Shown one piece after another: positions 58,943-64,000 of a stretch of 64,000 bases of DNA. Below the pieces are notes generated by a model. It did no database searches. It worked only from the letters and a program-made list of their open reading frames with translations, and was not told the origin of the DNA. Every line of letters starts with the position of its first letter. Position 1 is the first letter of the stretch. Location of the stretch: NCBI GenBank assembly GCA_046348855.1, contig JAXMDK010000013.1, positions 66,586-130,585 of the forward strand, read 5' to 3'. The stretch is from TMP-24 sp046348855 (GTDB lineage: Bacteria; Pseudomonadota; Alphaproteobacteria; Rhodobacterales; Rhodobacteraceae). Made by a program: the position numbers and the translations under genes.

Positions 58943-60327
58943 ATGACTTCCGCATTCGCCGACCCTGCCGCCCCATCACTGCCCCTGCATCTGGTCGACG
59001 AGGCGTCGGCCGAGGGGTTCGTCGCCGCCCGTCCGCCCGCCGAACGGGCCTGGCTGGCGGCGGCCGGTTTTTCCGGGGCGCTGGGCCAGTTGGCGCTGCT
59101 GCCCGGCGGCGACGGCGGGCCGGCGGGCGCGGCTTTCGGCCTGGAACGGCGCGGGCGCGGCTGCGCGGCCGGTTCCATCTGGCGCAGGCCGCCGCTACCC
59201 TGCCCGAAGGCAACTGGCGTCTGGACGGCAACCTGACGGCAGCCGAGGCCGACGAGGCGGCATTGGCCTGGCTGCTGGCCGGCTACCGGTTCGACCGCTA
59301 CAAGGCGGCAAAACGGCCGGCCGCGCGGCTGGTGGCCCCGAAGGGGACTGATCCGGCGCGGAGCCGCGCGATTGCGGAGGGTGAGTTCCTGACCCGCGAC
59401 CTTATCAACACCCCGGCCGCTGACATGGGGCCCGCCGATCTGGAAACCGCGGCGCGGGCGCTGGCGGCACGGTTCGGCGCGGGCATCGACGTGGTAGCGG
59501 GCGAGGCGTTGCTGGACCGCGGGTTCCCGATGATCCACGCCGTCGGCCGCGCCTCGGACCGTGCGCCGCGGCTGATCGACCTGCGCTGGGGCAAGGAGGG
59601 GCCGGCGCTGACCTTGGTGGGCAAGGGCGTCTGCTTCGATACCGGCGGCCTGAACATCAAGACCGGCAACCTGATGGGCCTGATGAAGAAGGACATGGGC
59701 GGCGCGGCGACGGTGCTGGGGCTGGCGCAGATGATCATGGCGCTGGGCCTGCGGCTGCGGCTGCGGGTGCTGATCCCGGCGGTCGAGAATGTGATCGCCG
59801 GCAACGCATTGAAACCGAAGGATATCCTGACCAGCCGCAAGGGCCTGACGGTCGAGGTGAACGATACCGACGCCGAGGGCCGTCTGGTGCTGGCCGACGC
59901 GCTGGCGTTGGCCGACGAGGAAAAGCCTGACCTGATGATCTCGATGGCGACGCTGACCGGCGCGGCACGCACCGCGGTGGGGCCGGACCTCGCGCCCTTC
60001 TACTGCGACGACGACGCCTTTGCCGCCGCGCTGGCGGCGGGCGCCGCGCGGGTGGCCGATCCGGTCTGGCGGATGCCGTTCTGGACGCCCTATGAAAGCG
60101 TGATCGAGCCCGACATCGCCGATCTCGACAATGCGCCGGGCTTCGGCTTCGCCGGTTCGATCACCGCCGCCCTGTTCCTGCGCCGCTTCGTCACCGCCAG
60201 CCCCCGCTATGCGCATTTCGACATCTACGGCTGGCAGCCGACCGCGGCACCGGGGCGGCCCAAGGGCGGCGTCGGGCAGGGCGCGCGCGCGGTGCTGGAG
60301 GCGCTTCCCGGCGCGCTGGGCCTGTGA
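58943..60327 (+). pseudogene. Leucyl aminopeptidase (M17), frameshifted in the N-terminal part
   Basis: The N-terminal frame begins MTSAFADPAAPSLPLHLVDE and runs to about 59155 (GAAFGLERRG), then stops at 59236. The rest continues in another frame from RLRGRFHLAQAAATLPEGNW into the complete catalytic domain. Metal and substrate residues are all present: VGKGVCFDTGGLNIKTG, MKKDMGGAATVLG and NDTDAEGRLVLADAL. One missing base near 59155 in GCGCGGGCGCGGC would restore about 461 residues. If real, the catalytic half could start at the TTG at 59263. The enzyme would remove N-terminal residues from peptides. Confidence 0.85.
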
Positions 60328-61178
60328 GCGCGCCTGATCGTCGCCTGACGCCCGCCAACGACCGGGTGGCGCATGTGTCGCTGAAAGGTCAGGTCGTGGC
60401 CGAACGGTTCGTCGAGGGCGAGGCGGCGCGGGTGGCGGTGCCGCTGGCCGACCTGCTGGCCCGGCCGGACGGCCCGCGCGACCGCCAGCTTCTTCTAGGC
60501 GAGGCGGTGCGGGTGCTGGAACGGCGCGAACGCCATGCCTTCGTGCAGGCGGCCAAGGATGGCTATTGCGGCTGGCTTGCGCTGCAGGCCATCGGGCCGG
60601 ATCATCCGGTGACCCACCGGGTCATGGCGCCGGCCACACATCTTTACGCGACGCCCAGCCTCAAGCGGCACGAACTGGTCAGCCTCAGCTTCGGCGCCCT
60701 GCTGGCGATCCGCGACGGCGAGGGGCGGTTCGCCGAAACCGCCGATGGATCGTTCGTGCCGCGCGTCCATCTGGCGCCCATCGGCAGCCGGATGGACGAT
60801 CCCGCCGGGGTGGCCGCGATGTTTCTGGGCACGCCCTATCTGTGGGGCGGCAACAGCCGGGGTGGCATCGACTGTTCGGGGCTGGTGCAGGCGGCGCTGC
60901 TGGCCTGCGGGCTGGCCTGTCCGGGTGACAGCGACCAGCAGTTCCGGCTGGTCGGCAGGCCCTTGGCGGCGGACGAGGCGCCGGCGCGCAACGATCTTTA
61001 TTTCTGGAAGGGCCATGTGGCGCTGGCGCTGGACGGCGAGCGGCTCATCCACGCCAACGGTGCGGCGATGGCGGTGAGCATCGAGGGCACCGAGGCGGCG
61101 CTGAACCGGATCGCCGCCGAGGAGGGCGCGGCGGCCTTTCTGGGCATCCGGCGGCCGCATTTGGCGGGCAGGGGCTAG
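60324..61178 (+). CDS. NlpC/P60-family cysteine hydrolase with SH3-like N-terminal domain
   Basis: 284 residues. The catalytic cysteine is Cys184 in GGIDCSGLVQAAL and the histidine His231 in KGHVALALDG. The N-terminal half looks like bacterial SH3 modules (GYCGWLALQAIG). There is no signal peptide. Such enzymes cleave cell-wall peptides such as L-Ala-D-Glu-mDAP. The GTG start overlaps the M17 stop by four bases, so a murein-peptide recycling pair is plausible. Confidence 0.88.
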   Translation: MSAPDRRLTPANDRVAHVSLKGQVVAERFVEGEAARVAVPLADLLARPDGPRDRQLLLGEAVRVLERRERHAFVQAAKDGYCGWLALQAIGPDHPVTHRVMAPATHLYATPSLKRHELVSLSFGALLAIRDGEGRFAETADGSFVPRVHLAPIGSRMDDPAGVAAMFLGTPYLWGGNSRGGIDCSGLVQAALLACGLACPGDSDQQFRLVGRPLAADEAPARNDLYFWKGHVALALDGERLIHANGAAMAVSIEGTEAALNRIAAEEGAAAFLGIRRPHLAGRG

Positions 61179-63217
61179 CTGTCAGCCAGAACCGCGAGGA
61201 AAGCCGCGCCGAACCGTTCGGTGCGCGCCGGGTCCAGGCCGCCGGCGCGGGCCAGCGCCGCCAAGTCGCGCGGCCGGGTTTCGGCGATGCGGCGCAGGGC
61301 GGTGGGGGTCAGCGACAGGGGCTTTTCGGTGCCGTCCGCGCCGCGCGCCAGTCGGCGCTGTTCATCCTCAAGCCGGTCGAACAGGGTTGCGGCGGTGCGT
61401 CCGGCCAGCTTCATCCGCGCCGGGTGGACCGCTTCCGCCGCCCCGGTGATGACTGCCAGAAAGGCCAGGCCGAAGTCGGCAAGCTTTTTCGCGCCTACGC
61501 CCGAGACGCCGGCCATCTGGTCCAGCGTCGCCGGGCGGGTTTCGGCCATTTCGATTAGCGTCCGGTCGGGGAAGATTACATAGGCCGGCACGCGCGCCGC
61601 CTCGGCCAGGGCGCGGCGCTTCGCCTTCAGTGCGGACAGGAGCGCGGCATTTTCCTCGCTGACCAGCGCGCGCACCACCGGCCCGCCACGGGCCTGAACC
61701 ATGGTGTCGCGGCGCAGCGTCACCGGCTGTTCGCCGCGCAGGATCGGGCGGGCGAGCTCGGTCATGCGGAAGGCGCCGTGGCGTTCGGGGTCGGGGCGGA
61801 TCAGGTCGCGCCCCATCATCTGGCGAAAGACCGCCTGCCATTCGGCGCGGCCCAGCCCGCGGCCGACGCCGAAGGTGGGCAGGTCCTGGTGGCCGCGTCC
61901 CGTCACCTTGTCGGTGGCCTGGCCCAGAAGGATGTCGGTCAGATGGCCGGCGCCATAGCTTTCGCCGGTGCGCAGGATCGCCGACAGGGCCATGCGCACC
62001 GCTTCGGTGCCGTCGAACAGGACCGGCGGCGTGTCGCACAGGTCGCAGGCGCCGCAGGGTTCGGCGGTTTCGCCGAAATAGCCCAGCAGCAACTGGCGGC
62101 GACAACCCGGCGCCTCGGCCAGACCCAGAAGCGCGTTCAGCCTCGCATGGTCGGCCATCTTGCGGTCGGGGGGCGCAAGCCCTTCGTCGATCTGCGAGCG
62201 GCGCAGGCGGATATCCTCGGGGCCGTAGAGCGTCAGCGTTTCGGCGGGCGCCCCGTCGCGGCCGGCGCGGCCGATTTCCTGGTAATAGGCCTCGATCGAC
62301 TTGGGCAGGTCGGCGTGTGCCACCCAGCGGATGTCGGGCTTGTCGATCCCCATGCCGAAGGCGACGGTGGCCACCACGATCAGACCGTCCTGGCGCTGGA
62401 ACCGCGCCTCGGTGTCGCGGCGGGCATCGGCCTCCATCCCGGCGTGATAGTGGCAGGCGGCATGGCCCTCATCGCGCAGCGCCTGGGCCAGCACCTCGGT
62501 CCGCGCCCGGCTGGCGGCATAGACGATCCCCGATTGCCCGCGCCGCGCGGCGGCGAAGGCCAGGATCTGGCGGCGCGGCTGGTCCTTGACGGCGAAGGCC
62601 AGATGGATGTTCGGCCGGTCGAAGCCGCGCAGGAAGGTGTCGGGCTCGGTCCCGTCGAACAGGCGCATGACGATCTCGGCGCGGGTTTCCTCGTCGGCGG
62701 TGGCGGTGAAGGCGGCCAGCGGCACCCCGAGATCGCGGCGCAGATCGCCGATGCGCAAATAGTCGGGGCGGAAATCATGGCCCCATTGGCTGACGCAATG
62801 CGCCTCGTCGACGGCGATCAGGCTGGTGCCGATGCGCCGCAAGAGCGCCTGGGTGCCACTGGCCGCCAGCCGTTCCGGTGCGATGTAGAGAAGCTTCAGC
62901 CGACCTTCTTCAAGCGCGGCCAACACATCGGCGGTTTCCTCCTCGGTGTTGGCCGAGGTCAGCGCCCCGGCTTCGACCCCCGCGGCACGCAAGGCGCGTA
63001 CCTGGTCGCGCATCAGCGCGATCAAGGGCGAGATGACCACCGTGACCCCGCCGCGCATGAGGGCCGGCAACTGGAAGCACAGCGACTTGCCGCCGCCGGT
63101 GGGCATGATCGCCAGCGTATTGCGGCCCTGCGCCACGGCAGCGACGATTTCGGCCTGGCCGGGCCGGAAGGACGCGAATCCGAAGACGGAGGCAAGAAGG
63201 TCCGCGGCGCTGGCCAT
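61175..63217 (-). CDS. recQ: ATP-dependent DNA helicase RecQ with two HRDC domains
   Basis: 680 residues. Helicase motifs: Walker A MPTGGGKSLCFQLPAL, DEAH box VDEAHCVSQWGHDFR, and GIDKPDIRWVAHADLPKS. The RQC zinc site has CRRQLLLGYFGE and CGACDLC. Two HRDC-like domains follow (around AYVIFPDRTLIEMAETRP and LSLTPTALRRIAETRPRD). It unwinds recombination intermediates. The end overlaps the NlpC/P60 gene by four bases on the opposite strand. Confidence 0.95.
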   Translation of the reverse strand: MASAADLLASVFGFASFRPGQAEIVAAVAQGRNTLAIMPTGGGKSLCFQLPALMRGGVTVVISPLIALMRDQVRALRAAGVEAGALTSANTEEETADVLAALEEGRLKLLYIAPERLAASGTQALLRRIGTSLIAVDEAHCVSQWGHDFRPDYLRIGDLRRDLGVPLAAFTATADEETRAEIVMRLFDGTEPDTFLRGFDRPNIHLAFAVKDQPRRQILAFAAARRGQSGIVYAASRARTEVLAQALRDEGHAACHYHAGMEADARRDTEARFQRQDGLIVVATVAFGMGIDKPDIRWVAHADLPKSIEAYYQEIGRAGRDGAPAETLTLYGPEDIRLRRSQIDEGLAPPDRKMADHARLNALLGLAEAPGCRRQLLLGYFGETAEPCGACDLCDTPPVLFDGTEAVRMALSAILRTGESYGAGHLTDILLGQATDKVTGRGHQDLPTFGVGRGLGRAEWQAVFRQMMGRDLIRPDPERHGAFRMTELARPILRGEQPVTLRRDTMVQARGGPVVRALVSEENAALLSALKAKRRALAEAARVPAYVIFPDRTLIEMAETRPATLDQMAGVSGVGAKKLADFGLAFLAVITGAAEAVHPARMKLAGRTAATLFDRLEDEQRRLARGADGTEKPLSLTPTALRRIAETRPRDLAALARAGGLDPARTERFGAAFLAVLADS

Positions 63218-63233
63218 GTCCGGCGCGGCCCGG

Positions 63234-63527
63234 TCAGAAGGCGGGGACGTAGCCGGTGGCGGAAACGATCAGCCTTTCCAGCACGAGGATGGCGATGATG
63301 ACGACCATCGGCGTGAAGTCGATGCCGGGGGTGGCGGGGATCAGGCGGCGAATCGGCGCATAGATCGGCTCCAGCGCCCGGTTCAGCAGATCCCACAGGC
63401 GGGCCACCGCCGGTTGGCGCAGGTTCAGGACCTGGAAGTTGATGAGCCACGACATGATGACCTGAGCCAGCATCACGTAGAAGACCACCCGCAGGAACAG
63501 GAACACTGCGTCGAGGATCGGGGTCAT
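63234..63527 (-). CDS. YggT-family membrane protein
   Basis: 97 residues with two hydrophobic segments (AVFLFLRVVFYVMLAQVIMS and FTPMVVIIAILVLERLIV) and the YggT motif RALEPIYAPIRRLIPATPGI. The family is widespread and linked to membrane or cell-division homeostasis without a settled role. It starts 16 bases upstream of the recQ start in the same direction, so both are probably co-transcribed. Confidence 0.9.
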   Translation of the reverse strand: MTPILDAVFLFLRVVFYVMLAQVIMSWLINFQVLNLRQPAVARLWDLLNRALEPIYAPIRRLIPATPGIDFTPMVVIIAILVLERLIVSATGYVPAF

Positions 63528-63686
63528 GGGATGCTCCGCTGGATTGCCGGCACCACAGGTAAGGGCAAGGCGCGGCCGGCGCAAGCCATCCGACCCGTGC
63601 CAAGGGGCGACTTCGGACGCAACGTCGCGGATTGACGGCGGTGCGCGGGCCGTCATCCTCGGGGCCGAACAGCCAGGGAACCGGCC

Positions 63687-64000
63687 ATGTATCCGTTCGT
63701 CCGCATGATCAAGGAAATCGCCACATACCGCCGGGCGCCGGCGCTGGCGCTGACCGACTGGCATCTGTCGCACCACCGCTGCTGGCCGTGGGACCTGGAC
63801 TTCTGGTTCGAACTGAACAACGGCCGCACCCTGACCCTGTTCGACCTGGGCCGCATACCCTTGGCCATGCGCACCGGGCTGGTGGGGCCCCTGCGCCGAA
63901 AGGGCTGGGCGATCACGGTCGCGGGCAGCAGCGTGCGCTACCGCCGCCGGGTGCGGGCCTTCGACCGGCTGACGATGAACAGCCGCTGCATCTGCTGGGA
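63687..64000 (+). CDS. Acyl-CoA thioesterase family protein (3' partial)
   Basis: The first 104 codons are in the window. WHLSHHRCWPWDLDFWFELN and NGRTLTLFDLGRI match the hot-dog-fold thioesterases of the 4HBT/THEM6-like group, where the N-terminal D/N-rich loop is the active site; VAGSSVRYRRRVRAFDRLT is the following strand. It continues beyond base 64000. The start ATG has AGGGAA upstream. Confidence 0.8.
   Translation, partial: MYPFVRMIKEIATYRRAPALALTDWHLSHHRCWPWDLDFWFELNNGRTLTLFDLGRIPLAMRTGLVGPLRRKGWAITVAGSSVRYRRRVRAFDRLTMNSRCICW

Noticed and set aside
1..64000. CRISPR array, prophage, integron or replication origin
   Set aside because: No regularly spaced repeats, phage genes, integrase, attC-like sites or DnaA-box clusters were noticed in the window.

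Overview
The window is a gene-dense, high-GC chromosomal stretch of an alphaproteobacterium, most likely a member of the Rhodobacterales (Rhodobacter/Paracoccus relatives). The placement rests on gene content: a 44-residue aa3-type cytochrome oxidase subunit IV, a BluB gene behind a cobalamin riboswitch, a SqrR-type sulfide sensor beside a sulfide:quinone oxidoreductase whose three catalytic cysteines fall at the Rhodobacter capsulatus positions, a degenerate PyrC next to PyrB, and a DmdC-like acyl-CoA dehydrogenase. No phage, plasmid, CRISPR or insertion-sequence gene is seen. I cannot assign a genus.

Layout. 1-1341: 3' end of an FG-GAP/UnbV repeat protein. 1347-5447: a GntR regulator divergent from a three-gene operon (DapA-family lyase/deaminase, FAD amino-acid oxidase, proline-racemase-family enzyme), which looks like hydroxyproline catabolism. 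5472-11250: a surface-polysaccharide island with GT61 and GT2 glycosyltransferases, a sulfotransferase and a dTDP-3-amino-3,6-dideoxyhexose cassette (ketoisomerase, aminotransferase, acetyltransferase), partly lower in GC. 11378-13414: aldehyde dehydrogenase and FMN reductase. 13496-20689: a peptide-type ABC importer operon (Tat-dependent binding protein, two permeases, fused double ATPase) ending in a DmpA-type peptidase, divergent from an RpiR regulator with an inverted repeat between them.

20699-24717: plsY, pseudo-dihydroorotase, GNAT and pyrB, interrupted by an AT-rich insert flanked by two copies of the pyrC 5' end. 24822-38458: mostly housekeeping genes (UDG, moaB, yqgE, tsaC/sua5, acyl-CoA dehydrogenase, greA, ETF-QO), with frameshifted lysE and mobA. 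38569-47073: TPR lipoprotein-like exported protein, ispE, a tandem glycine riboswitch with gcvT-gcvH-gcvP, then azlCD. 47152-47227: tRNA-Ala(CGC).

47369-53609: a reactive-sulfur module: SqrR-like repressor divergent from SQR, a small DUF2892 membrane protein and an RND efflux pair. A perfect ATTC-N8-GAAT box overlaps the repressor start codon. 53673-55342: two LPS-core-like glycosyltransferases (GT4 and GT29). 55439-64000: asd with a strong terminator, cobalamin riboswitch and bluB, beta-carbonic anhydrase, a frameshifted M17 aminopeptidase coupled to an NlpC/P60 hydrolase, recQ, a YggT protein and the start of a thioesterase.

Several genes (lysE, mobA, the gene beside mobA, the M17 peptidase) carry simple indels in GC-rich tracts. 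These may be assembly errors rather than true pseudogenes and should be checked against reads before any biological interpretation.
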